Assembly: GCA_018266555.1 (NCBI GenBank)
Contig: JAFEAF010000026.1
Span: forward strand, 22,907-86,906
Source: Bacteroidota bacterium
GTDB lineage: Bacteria > Bacteroidota > Bacteroidia > Chitinophagales > Chitinophagaceae
Length of the DNA stretch: 64,000 nt
Direction: 5' to 3'
Part shown: piece by piece, positions 26,726 to 34,484 of the stretch
Layout of the letters: each line of letters opens with the position of its first letter
How positions within the stretch are numbered: the stretch's first letter is position 1
Position numbers and translations under genes: made by a program
Notes under the pieces: model-generated
The model's database searches: none
What the model was told of the DNA's origin: nothing
What the model saw: only the letters and a program-made list of their open reading frames with translations

Positions 26726-27481
26726 TTATTCTTTTGTCTTTATAACTCTCACCTTCCAAATATCAGGACCCTTTTCAAGATATTCCCAACGGAAAGGTTC
26801 CTTACTCTCTGCTTCCATCTGATAATATAGTGGTTTGGGATCATGGTCATTGACAAACTCGAAAGCTTCTCCCGGTTGAATATCGGCAAATGCTTTATAA
26901 AACATTTCATGGCGTTCCATGGGCGGATAAGGGCGTATATCAAATTCATTGACGACAGAAAAACCGTCATCACCTAAACCGGTTTTTGCTTTTTTGGTTA
27001 TATGGATTACACATTCATCTGAATCCTTTTTTTTGTAAATCCAGGAATGTTTTCCTTCAAATTTCATAATGAAAATACCATGTATCTCTACCGGGTCTTC
27101 ATTTGCAATTAACTCCATTATTGTTCCTTCCTCCATCATTCCATAGCGGTGAAAAACTATTTGCTTCCATTCTTTTTTTTCCGCTTTTCGAAGATCCAAA
27201 AGGGTAGATATCTCAGTAAACTCACGGCCTTGGGAAGCTTCCGTACGGGTTACTTTTACTTTCCACTCCCTGCCTCCCCGGTTCAGGTATTCCCAGCCAA
27301 CCACATCTCCATATAGGGAACGGAATTCATAATACAATGGAATGGGATCATGATCATTTATGAAAATAAAACTTTCATCCACGGGCAAATCTTTAAAAAG
27401 CTTAATTAAGAGTTCATGGCGCTTTATAGGTACCAGGGTCCTTACATCCAATACTTCATTTGAATTAATTTCAGTATTCAT
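26726..27481 (-). CDS. Tandem DUF2249 protein
   Basis: About 251-residue cytosolic protein made of two DUF2249 domains. Each has the same landmarks: DVRTLVPIKRHELLIKLFKDL ... FIFINDHDPIPLYYEF ... WEYLNRGGREWKVKVTR in the first copy, and DIRPYPPMERHEMFYKAFADI ... FEFVNDHDPKPLYYQM ... WEYLEKGPDIWKVRVIK in the second. The two copies flank an approximately 80-residue middle region. DUF2249 is a small alpha/beta domain often found near nitrogen-oxide respiration or Fe-S repair genes; no such genes are adjacent. The start at 27481 drops a six-residue MYNYKI extension. Function unknown. Confidence 0.88.
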   Translation of the reverse strand: MNTEINSNEVLDVRTLVPIKRHELLIKLFKDLPVDESFIFINDHDPIPLYYEFRSLYGDVVGWEYLNRGGREWKVKVTRTEASQGREFTEISTLLDLRKAEKKEWKQIVFHRYGMMEEGTIMELIANEDPVEIHGIFIMKFEGKHSWIYKKKDSDECVIHITKKAKTGLGDDGFSVVNEFDIRPYPPMERHEMFYKAFADIQPGEAFEFVNDHDPKPLYYQMEAESKEPFRWEYLEKGPDIWKVRVIKTKE

Positions 27482-27637
27482 GATTTTGTAATTATACATT
27501 TGAGGTTTAGCAGATCTGCAAAAGAATATAAAAACTTTCTACGTCCTGTTACGATTTCAGTAACAGTTATGATTTTCCCAGGAATTTTTTGTCTCCGAAG
27601 TTTAAGTGAAAAAGTTATTCAGGGTAAAACTCAGAAA

Positions 27638-28108
27638 CTAAATTGACCCGGCAGGCAATTTCAGCTTCGATACATAACTGCCAACTTCAGATCTTAGTCC
27701 GACGGCTAACCGGTTCCAGCCGTTTATAATTATTATTGCAAAAGTCAGTTCTATGATTTCTTTTTGGGAAAAGAGTTTTGTTAGTGGCTTATACGCTGAA
27801 TCCGGTGCGCCGGATTCAGATATTTTAGTTAAAGCCTCACACCAGGCCAGGGCTGCTCTTTCCCTTTCTGAATAAAATGGAGCTTCATGCCATGCGGCTA
27901 CCACATGCAATCGTTGTTCATTCTCCCCAATAGCAATGGCATCTTTAGTATGCATGTCGAGGCAATACGCACATCCGTTTATTTGCGATGCCCGAATCTT
28001 TACCAGTTCCATTAATTTATGTTCAATGTTACTTTGATTTACCACTTGTTGTAATTCTATCATGGCCTTGTAGCCTTGAGGTAAAATCTTATTTGCATCT
28101 AATCTCAT
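27638..28108 (-). CDS. AhpD-like carboxymuconolactone decarboxylase family protein
   Basis: 156-residue alpha-helical protein with the AhpD core LMELVKIRASQINGCAYCLDMHTKDA, where CxxC followed by H is the redox centre, and RAALAWCEALTKIS. The C-terminus FAIIIINGWNRLAVGLRSEVG is typical of the family. It is probably a peroxidase- or alkylhydroperoxidase-type reductase in the cytosol. Single gene; the next minus-strand gene upstream is 248 nt away. No partner ahpC is in the window. Confidence 0.9.
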   Translation of the reverse strand: MRLDANKILPQGYKAMIELQQVVNQSNIEHKLMELVKIRASQINGCAYCLDMHTKDAIAIGENEQRLHVVAAWHEAPFYSERERAALAWCEALTKISESGAPDSAYKPLTKLFSQKEIIELTFAIIIINGWNRLAVGLRSEVGSYVSKLKLPAGSI

Positions 28109-28356
28109 ATTATTTTATTTAAAAAAGGTTTAAAATTATTTTTAATATTTTTTCAACGATTTCGTAAACATATTTCATGACATTCATCTATGAAATAAAT
28201 ATACATTGAAAGTCTGTCTGTAAAGGTAGCCCTTTCACATTGCAGGAATCATGATCTTGATCCGGAATAGATATAATATTCTTCACTTCCGGATGGACAG
28301 TCAAATTTTCTCCAAACCGGAGCATGTGTAAAGATCAGCCGTGTAATAAATAATCT

Positions 28357-29199
28357 TTATTTATAAGTAACAATTCTTCCCCACACATCATTTGTCCCCC
28401 ATATTCCCTGGCGTGTACATTCTAATTGCACAACCTGGCTGTGATCTACAAAAAGATTTACTTCAGGCCCATAATTTTTCACATACCATTTAAATACCTG
28501 CGGATCGGCAGCTTCAAACATCACATTTTCCAACCCCAGGCCATTGATAAATTTTGCAGGCACATCCACTCTCCATGGATTAGCGTTTTCTGTAACGCCT
28601 TCTGATTCCATCATAATAATATATGCTCCGGCATCCAGGAATTGTTTGGCTTGCTTTATAGCATAATCCACATCCTGGATTCCTTCCTGCTTCAGTTCTG
28701 ATGCATTGGTATCGCCGCCCGCACCAAACTGAATACCTACTTCAGGTTTTGCTTTTAATCCCGCTTTTTGAACATCTTCTATCACCCGTTGCCAGTCGGA
28801 AGTGGGAATCGAAATAAAACCGGTAGAAATTTCTATAATATCAAATCCTAATTCTTTACACTCGTTGATATATTTTTTTACTGACTGTTTGCCTTTCGTG
28901 AGAACATATTCCATGAATCCACCTGTTGACACCAATACACCATACTGATGTGCAAGGTCATTCATCTCTTTTATTTTTTTCGGATTCATGAAAGTAAAAG
29001 AACCTCCTGCAAATTTTATACTGTCTACATAATTCCCTGTCATTTCAAGTATGTCTTTGAAATAACTCATCCCAAAGTTGGAATAATAAGCTGCCCTGAT
29101 TTCTGTCAGCCCCACTTTACGGGGCTTTGCCGGGCGGTCATTGCGCTGCAGCCATTCAAAAGCTACAGGGTTTGTAATGAATTTGTTGTTTGATGTCAT
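28357..29199 (-). CDS. ComA-family phosphosulfolactate synthase homologue
   Basis: 280-residue TIM-barrel protein matching the ComA/phosphosulfolactate synthase family (PF02679), whose archaeal founder adds sulfite to PEP in coenzyme M synthesis. Matching blocks: GNYVDSIKFAGGSFTFM, HQYGVLVSTGGFMEYVLTKG, INECKELGFDIIEISTGFISIP, AGLKAKPEVGIQFG, AGAYIIMMESEGV, ENVMFEAADPQVFKWYVKNYGPEVNLFVD and LECTRQGIWGTNDVWG. Bacteria do not normally make coenzyme M, so the true substrate is open. It lies 23 nt downstream of the MmgE/PrpD gene on the same strand, so the two form a unit. Confidence 0.86.
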   Translation of the reverse strand: MTSNNKFITNPVAFEWLQRNDRPAKPRKVGLTEIRAAYYSNFGMSYFKDILEMTGNYVDSIKFAGGSFTFMNPKKIKEMNDLAHQYGVLVSTGGFMEYVLTKGKQSVKKYINECKELGFDIIEISTGFISIPTSDWQRVIEDVQKAGLKAKPEVGIQFGAGGDTNASELKQEGIQDVDYAIKQAKQFLDAGAYIIMMESEGVTENANPWRVDVPAKFINGLGLENVMFEAADPQVFKWYVKNYGPEVNLFVDHSQVVQLECTRQGIWGTNDVWGRIVTYK

Positions 29200-29222
29200 G
29201 ATGATTTTTATTTTTAAATGAA

Positions 29223-30608
29223 TTAATGATTAAATTCAAAAACCGGTTGTCTCAGGTTTTCTAATATTTCCATGAGTCCACTGATCTTATACTTCTCTAA
29301 GTTTTGAACGGTAGCAATGATTTTTTCAAGAACTTCCCTTTTTACAAACGCTTTGGAAAGATTATTGAATTTATCTATGATTGTATCCCAGGATGCCCGT
29401 CTTGTATGAAAACCTTCATAATCCTTTTTCTCAATAGAAAATTGCCGGCCATCCTTAAGCGAAATTGTAATATCACATGCCATTTGGCCGGGGAAACGTT
29501 CTGAGTATCCGGTTTTTTTATTTACCTGTACTTTTTGTAATAACTGCTGCACATCTTCTTTTAAAATCCGGCTGGCTTTGTATTGATCCGGTAATACATT
29601 TCCATCGAGAATCATTACTGAAATCATATATGGCAGACTATGATCTGCTTCTTCTTTAGTCCTGATGTTTTTCTTGCCACCTTCCTCGCCACCACCAATG
29701 ATATTATATGCTACATCAAATGTGTTGAGTACAATTTTTTTAACATCTTCAGGCCTGATGTTATTTCTTTGAATTAATTCCTGTACCCCTTCCAGCGAAG
29801 ATTGAGAATGGATTTCTGCATTGTATTTTTTGATAATGGTATGGGTTACTATTTCCAGGTTTTCTTTTTCCCAATCAATTTCAAAATCTCCCGCAATGCT
29901 TTCTTTAAAACCTTTATTGCCTTCAAAAACTTCTTCAGGCCCGGTAATTCCATATTTAGCCAGGAAAGCAGAATGAGTGGATGTCCACCCGGTAGATGGG
30001 AATGCCAATCCTTTCCAATTGGATAGATTCCCGGTTCTTGTTACCCTCAATGCATTGTATGCTGTTCCTGCAATGGCAATGGCATGAGCTGTTTCTTCTT
30101 TTGTCAACCCAAGTGCATAAGATACAGCAGCGGCAGCTCCGTACGCACCTTGTACCGTATGATCAAAGCCTTTATCCCGTACAGGAGCCACATCGCTTAA
30201 ACGACATTGCACCTGGTAAGCAATGGCAAGAGCTGTCAGAAAATCTTTACCATTTCTGTCTGCAAACTCCGATGCAGCTAAAACACTCCCGATATTATCG
30301 GAAGGATGACAGGTTTCTTTTTTAGCAAGGTAGCTATCGTTAAAATCCAGGTAACGTATGAGGGCGGAATTATAAAATGCGGCTCTGTCCGGTGCAGTTT
30401 TCCCGCCACCAATCAGGCTTACTGATGGATTGCCACCAAATTCAGATATGAGTTGTTTGATTTTTTTAACCGGTGCCCCGTTTTGAGCGGCTATAGCACA
30501 ACCGATTGAATCCAGCAACCTGATCTTTAATTCCTTTATTGCAGCAGGAGAAAGATCATCATAGCTTTTTGATTGAATGAAACGGGCTAACTTTTGAACT
30601 TCAGTCAT
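29223..30608 (-). CDS. MmgE/PrpD family protein
   Basis: 461-residue protein of the 2-methylcitrate dehydratase/aconitate decarboxylase superfamily. Seen: KIRLLDSIGCAIAAQNG, an all-helical core with YLDFNDSYLAKKETCHPSDN (the D-F-N-D and H-P-S-D motifs of the active-site region), VQCRLSDVAP, KGLAFPSTGWTSTHSAFLAKYG, and a C-terminal lid (PGQMACDITISLKDGR). It probably dehydrates a carboxylated substrate, or decarboxylates it. The start at 30608 (MTEVQKLARFIQ) is at the family N-terminus; the longer frame runs into the operator region. Downstream neighbour is the ComA homologue; upstream are TATGTACA boxes and a LysR gene. Confidence 0.9.
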   Translation of the reverse strand: MTEVQKLARFIQSKSYDDLSPAAIKELKIRLLDSIGCAIAAQNGAPVKKIKQLISEFGGNPSVSLIGGGKTAPDRAAFYNSALIRYLDFNDSYLAKKETCHPSDNIGSVLAASEFADRNGKDFLTALAIAYQVQCRLSDVAPVRDKGFDHTVQGAYGAAAAVSYALGLTKEETAHAIAIAGTAYNALRVTRTGNLSNWKGLAFPSTGWTSTHSAFLAKYGITGPEEVFEGNKGFKESIAGDFEIDWEKENLEIVTHTIIKKYNAEIHSQSSLEGVQELIQRNNIRPEDVKKIVLNTFDVAYNIIGGGEEGGKKNIRTKEEADHSLPYMISVMILDGNVLPDQYKASRILKEDVQQLLQKVQVNKKTGYSERFPGQMACDITISLKDGRQFSIEKKDYEGFHTRRASWDTIIDKFNNLSKAFVKREVLEKIIATVQNLEKYKISGLMEILENLRQPVFEFNH

Positions 30609-30656
30609 GATTTTAAATTTTATGCTTTGATAAAAATTGAACTTTACATTTTCTAT

Positions 30657-30742
30657 TATGTACAAAGTTCGTTTAGAGTAGAAACGGAGACAATGAGGTG
30701 AAAGCGATTGATTATATGTACAAAAGCGATTAACTATGTACA
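30657..30742 (-). promoter_or_regulatory. Candidate LysR operator/promoter of the MmgE-ComA pair
   Basis: TATGTACA, with self-complementary core TGTACA, occurs three times: 30657-30664, 30715-30722 and 30735-30742. AAAGCGATT occurs at 30701-30709 and 30723-30731. On the minus strand a -7-like GAACTTTG (30663-30670, one mismatch to TAnnTTTG) overlaps the proximal copy, and the two distal copies lie roughly 50-75 nt upstream of it. This spacing is that of LysR recognition and activation sites. The whole cluster lies between the LysR gene and the MmgE start. Confidence 0.55.
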
Positions 30743-30803
30743 GGGTCATGAATATCTGTGAGAAGCTAATTAAAGGAATTTCAAAAATCGTTATTTGAAA
30801 AAA

Positions 30804-31706
30804 TTATTGGGCCGGCAGATTTGATAGTATTTCTTTTTTGATGACCTTGGTAATCCGGTTTTTTTCAAATCCTCTCGGCGTAACCAATACAATCTTCCGG
30901 CTGAGCACCGGATTGATTATTGGTCTTACCATTTTTAATCTTCTTTCTCCCATATAAAGGCAGGCCAACCTGGGTAGTAACGTAATCCCTCCGTTGCGGT
31001 CAATTATTTTACGTATGGTTTCCAATGAACCATGGTGATAATTGATATTACTTAATTTTTTAAAACTAATGGATGATTTAGTTTTTAATTTATCCGGGGA
31101 TATCAGGTAATTTTTAAATGTCTCATGCAGGATCAGTTCCTGCAGCGGGATATCAGGCCAACTCACTTCTTTTAGTTTCGAAAGCGGATGTTGAGAACTT
31201 ACATAAAGAACAAAATCCTCTTCGAAAAGCGGGTCTTCATAATAGCCTTCTTTTATAAACGGGGAAATGACAATGGCTCCATCCAATTCATCTTCTTCAA
31301 AAAGCGTTTGCATTTCTTTAGCTGTGAGTTCAAGGATTTCTAAATTCAGTTCAGGATTTTTATGTGATAAGGATTGAATAAACAGAGGAAGTAAGTAAGG
31401 CGCCAGCATCGGCAGAATACCCAGCCGGAAATTACCGGCGGGACGATTGGACATCTTTCTTGCAATTTCAACAAACTGTTTATGACCTTCGAGAATTTTT
31501 TTTGCCTGCTGTATCAGGTCAACGCCTTTCATGGTAGGAGTTACGGGGTGGCGTGAACGGTCAAAGATCATGATGTTAAATTCTTTTTCCAGTCTTTGAA
31601 TTTCTTTACTCAATGTTGATTGGGCTATTTCACATTCATCAGCAGCACGGGCAAAATTCCGGTGCCTGTCCACGGCTACAATATATTTTAGCTGGTTGAA
31701 GTTCAT
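30804..31706 (-). CDS. LysR-family transcriptional regulator
   Basis: 300-residue LysR regulator. The N-terminal winged HTH is NFNQLKYIVAVDRHRNFARAADECEIAQSTLSKEIQRLEKEFNIMIFDRSR. The C-terminal effector domain is of OxyR-like fold (GNFRLGILPMLAPYLLPLF, GGITLLPRLACLYM). The redox cysteines of OxyR are not seen at the expected site (ILHETFKNYLI), so it probably senses a small organic effector. It is encoded upstream of and co-directional with MmgE/PrpD and ComA, not divergent as is usual for LysR targets. Confidence 0.9.
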   Translation of the reverse strand: MNFNQLKYIVAVDRHRNFARAADECEIAQSTLSKEIQRLEKEFNIMIFDRSRHPVTPTMKGVDLIQQAKKILEGHKQFVEIARKMSNRPAGNFRLGILPMLAPYLLPLFIQSLSHKNPELNLEILELTAKEMQTLFEEDELDGAIVISPFIKEGYYEDPLFEEDFVLYVSSQHPLSKLKEVSWPDIPLQELILHETFKNYLISPDKLKTKSSISFKKLSNINYHHGSLETIRKIIDRNGGITLLPRLACLYMGERRLKMVRPIINPVLSRKIVLVTPRGFEKNRITKVIKKEILSNLPAQ

Positions 31707-31799
31707 TTTTACCCGCCTAAATACTAAATTTCGATATATGCATTACAAAATTCCCAATACCCGGATGCGTGTCGAAATGAAATTCCGGGCAGGTTGATT

Positions 31800-32924
31800 T
31801 TAATCCCTATGTTTATTTGTTAAACTTTCAATTATTTCTCCAACAGGTTTTGGTGCTATGTAATCAAACCCAAGCAGCGCTGCAATTGTTTTTGCATACT
31901 GATCCTGGAAAACCTGGGTCTTTGTTTTTATTTCCCCTTTTGCAGGAATGCCCGGTCCCATTGCCATGAACCATGTTTCATTGGAATGATCCACACCGGC
32001 TCCATGATCGGGCCATTGATCACCGGCGCCACGCCCATGATCAGGAACAATGAAAAAAGTTGTTTTCCCTTTGTAAAATTCATCTTCCTGCATCATCTTC
32101 CACAATTTGCCGATCATATCATCAAGGTTATGAATATCGTCCAGGTAATTTTCATATTTACCTTCATGAGCATATTCATCCGGATCACCAAAGTCAATAT
32201 AAATAACTTTAGGATGCTTTGCTTTAATGTATGACTTTGCCAAAGCATACACTTCAAAATCCAAACGTTCACCTTCACCGAATGTCCTGGGTGCATATTG
32301 CTGAATTTCGTTTGCAAGTGTTTCCGCTTCTGTCAAATTATCACCCGGTACATTTTCCCAGGGGACATTGATGAGCATCTTACTGTTCATCTTATTCAGG
32401 CATCGGCCCGTTGCTCCCCAGCAGGCAAAGCTGGCTACACGATTTTGGTACAACTTCTTGCCATTAAGAAATTCCAATACGTTCATATTGGAATTATTGG
32501 GGTAACTGTTTGAATTAATGGAAGAGTCAACAAAGCCGCTCAACACTTCTGCCCGGCCGGGGTAGGAGATCCGGTAAGGGTTTTTCACATTCACAAAATT
32601 TCCAAGATCACGGTTACCATACAATTGGCCGTGTTTTGCAATAAAACTCCAGGTGAATGGCATCAGTTTTTTTCTTCTTACCAAAAGTTCATCATCCCAG
32701 TATTTTTTGAACCGTTCTGCAGAATCGCCCGAATTGAATTTAACGTTTAATAAAAGCCCCTGGTCGGCGCCACGAAATAATTCCCGCCAGCGATAGCCAT
32801 CAATCAGGATCAATACCAGGTTGCGGGGTTCTTTGATAGGGACCGAATAACTGCTACACACCAAAAAAGAAAAAAAAGCCATGAAGGTGAGTGTTGCAAT
32901 GCGAATTCTGTTTTTAAATTTCAT
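31800..32924 (-). CDS. Secreted alkaline-phosphatase-superfamily hydrolase
   Basis: 374 residues with an N-terminal signal (IATLTFMAFFSFLVCSSYS). Superfamily metal sites: LVLILIDGYRWRELFRGAD near the start, SYPGRAEVLSGF at the nucleophile position, YIDFGDPDEYAHEG and FFIVPDHGRGAGDQWPDHGAG. The architecture resembles nucleotide pyrophosphatase/phosphodiesterase or sulfatase-like enzymes, but no formylglycine sulfatase signature (CxPxR) is present. Located 93 nt upstream of the LysR gene on the same strand. It might belong to the same regulon, though this is not shown. Upstream is a divergent 293-nt region shared with 33218-33643. Confidence 0.82.
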   Translation of the reverse strand: MKFKNRIRIATLTFMAFFSFLVCSSYSVPIKEPRNLVLILIDGYRWRELFRGADQGLLLNVKFNSGDSAERFKKYWDDELLVRRKKLMPFTWSFIAKHGQLYGNRDLGNFVNVKNPYRISYPGRAEVLSGFVDSSINSNSYPNNSNMNVLEFLNGKKLYQNRVASFACWGATGRCLNKMNSKMLINVPWENVPGDNLTEAETLANEIQQYAPRTFGEGERLDFEVYALAKSYIKAKHPKVIYIDFGDPDEYAHEGKYENYLDDIHNLDDMIGKLWKMMQEDEFYKGKTTFFIVPDHGRGAGDQWPDHGAGVDHSNETWFMAMGPGIPAKGEIKTKTQVFQDQYAKTIAALLGFDYIAPKPVGEIIESLTNKHRD

Positions 32925-33217
32925 ATTATTAGCTTTTAGAACCAGTACCCGGGAAATTTTTTTTTGAATTATTCTTAAAAGTAAAAAATATGCGGATTGG
33001 TAGATGCAGATTCAATAAAATAATTTATCTCATGTATTTTACACCAGAGTGGAGCTTCATTATTTGTTAAACGATCAGCTTTGAAAAGACGATCAATGGC
33101 CGGAAAAGGTGAAACTCGTTTTAACTTTGGTGGATGCTGTGATGATTAAATCAAAAGACTTTGGTAAGATCTCCAACAAAGGACAAATAATTAATTTCGG
33201 AATAACAACTATAAACC

Positions 33218-33643
33218 ATGGAAAGAAAAAAGCCGGATGTAGATGTAATCAGCGATGTGTTAAAACTGGCACAAGCGGCTTATCCTGAGTCCGCCTTTAT
33301 CCAAAGCCTTTCGTACCAATATATAGAGAGGGGAGGGCTCAGTAAAAGACAATTAGAAGGGCTGTATAAAAAAGTCCTGCGGGTAAAAAGCATACCCGCT
33401 TCAAAACTTTCCACTCTCGAAGCCATCATTCTAAAAAAACCGACACGTTATAAATCTCCCTTGCCTCTCCCTGCGCCGTTATATAAAAAAAACGCAAGAC
33501 TTGGAGAACTCATCGTTGCTATACTGGAAAAATTTCCAAAACATAAAAGAGTTTTATTCCTGAAAACGAAATACGACAACAACGAAATTCTTTCACCTGC
33601 CGAAATAGCCGACTTAGAAAAATTTTATAAAATGTTTCACTGA
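33218..33643 (+). CDS. Conserved-looking hypothetical protein
   Basis: Not recognised. 141 residues, rich in Lys and Leu, without signal or membrane segments. The N-terminus VDVISDVLKLAQAAYPESAFIQSLSYQYIERGGLSKRQLEGLYKKVL and the C-terminus (KHKRVLFLKTKYDNNEILSPAEIADLEKFYKMF) both read as helices, each with an S-x-x-Q/E-x-x-x-L pattern that could be a duplicated helical unit. That is an impression only. The gene stands alone between a divergent hydrolase gene and the IS/palindrome scar. Confidence 0.7.
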   Translation: MERKKPDVDVISDVLKLAQAAYPESAFIQSLSYQYIERGGLSKRQLEGLYKKVLRVKSIPASKLSTLEAIILKKPTRYKSPLPLPAPLYKKNARLGELIVAILEKFPKHKRVLFLKTKYDNNEILSPAEIADLEKFYKMFH

Positions 33644-33958
33644 CAGATCAAGGATTCAGTAAATCTGTTATCACGCCGTTGTTGGTGTTCAATCTGAGGT
33701 AAACTTCTATTATACTAACGCTACACCAACAAACAAATTTTAGTTCAGTCAGTATAATACATTAAGAAATCCCCAATGATCAATCACTGTTACATAAATC
33801 AAAGCTAATTTATATTTTATTCAAGCTCTGCGAAACAATTTGTTTCGCAGCAAGATTATATCGCTTTAAGCGAAGTTATAAAATTCTTTATGGCTCTGCT
33901 TTTGTTGTTGGTGAAAACACCGAACAACAGCTGTGCTGCGCTGAAGACCGACAACGGC
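33644..33958. repeat. Palindrome-rich non-coding scar with GTTGTTGGTG repeats
   Basis: No gene seen. Structures: GTTGTTGGTGT (33678-33688) pairs with ACACCAACA at 33723-33731. A 10-bp perfect hairpin CTGCGAAACA/TGTTTCGCAG lies at 33828-33850. TCGCTT/AAGCGA is at 33861-33873. GTTGTTGGTG/CACCgAACAAC with an AAAA loop is at 33904-33928. The 17-nt stretch GCCGTTGTTGGTGTTCA at 33675-33691 recurs inverted at 33942-33958 with two mismatches. These look like dispersed palindromic elements, or the recombination-prone flank of the adjacent IS3 remnant. Confidence 0.55.
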
Positions 33959-34157
33959 CAAAGTAATCATCAAATCCACGAGTAGGATAAAGTTCAGCAT
34001 ACTGCTGCAACTTCACCACTATTTCTGTATCATCTTTTTTACTTCGGTAATACCAAAGTGATCGGTGCAGGTTAATAACCCGGCAGGCCCTGCCAACACT
34101 GACTGATTGTTCTAACTGTGCCCATTCAGTCAGCTCCCGTTTTTGACAGAGCCCTAC
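33888..34157 (-). pseudogene. IS3 OrfB transposase fragment
   Basis: Lies in the -1 frame relative to orfA, as expected after slippage. It reads VGLCQKRELTEWAQLEQSV, then VGRACRVINLHRSLWYYRSKK and LQQYAELYPTRGFDDYFGR, matching the N-terminus of IS3 OrfB. After roughly 33957 it becomes unrelated and ends at 33888. The integrase (rve) domain with DDE residues is absent. Confidence 0.8.
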
Positions 34158-34484
34158 AACTTTTTTTCAATGATCTCTTTAGCCAATTTGTAATCCAGAC
34201 TGAGCTCCGCATACATGTGTTTCAACCGGCGGTTCTCTTCCTGGAGCGTTTTAAGCTCTTTGAGATGCGAAGACTCCATCCCACTGTACTTCTTTCGCCA
34301 GTTATACAACGTTGCTTTATGTATGCCATATTCACGGCATACGTCATTGGCGTCTCTGCCTCCCTCATACTGCTTTAATGCAGCTATGATCTGTGTTTCG
34401 GTGAATTGTTTTCTTTTCATAACAGTTTAAATTTAATGTTTAAAATTCGTTTCTTAAACTGTCTTAAAATCGGGGAAGGCTACA
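33950..34484 (-). mobile_element. IS3-family insertion sequence remnant
   Basis: The orfA side is intact up to the terminus. Reading the minus strand from 34484, the end is TGTAGCCTTCCCCGATTTTA, starting with the TG expected of IS3 ends. orfA follows, then only about 70 codons of orfB, which stops resembling the family at GFDDYFGR near 33957. No matching inverted end is found on the left side, so the right half of the element (DDE catalytic core) is lost and it cannot transpose by itself. Confidence 0.8.
34154..34420 (-). CDS. IS3-family transposase OrfA
   Basis: 88-residue helix-turn-helix protein of the IS3 OrfA type: KRKQFTETQIIAALKQYEGG, DVCREYGIHKATLYNWRKKYSGM, then a leucine-zipper-like coiled coil (LKELKTLQEENRRLKHMYAELSLDYKLAKEIIEKKL). 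The end of the gene carries an A-AAA-AAG slippery heptamer (34160-34166, minus strand) just before the stop, the usual site for the -1 frameshift that yields the OrfAB transposase. Confidence 0.88.
   Translation of the reverse strand: MKRKQFTETQIIAALKQYEGGRDANDVCREYGIHKATLYNWRKKYSGMESSHLKELKTLQEENRRLKHMYAELSLDYKLAKEIIEKKL

Noticed and set aside
30804..31706. OxyR-type peroxide sensor
   Set aside because: The C-terminal fold is similar, but the redox cysteine is not present at the expected place.
34118..34378. Plus-strand frame within the IS remnant
   Set aside because: Antisense of the IS3 orfA, which is clearly coding on the minus strand.
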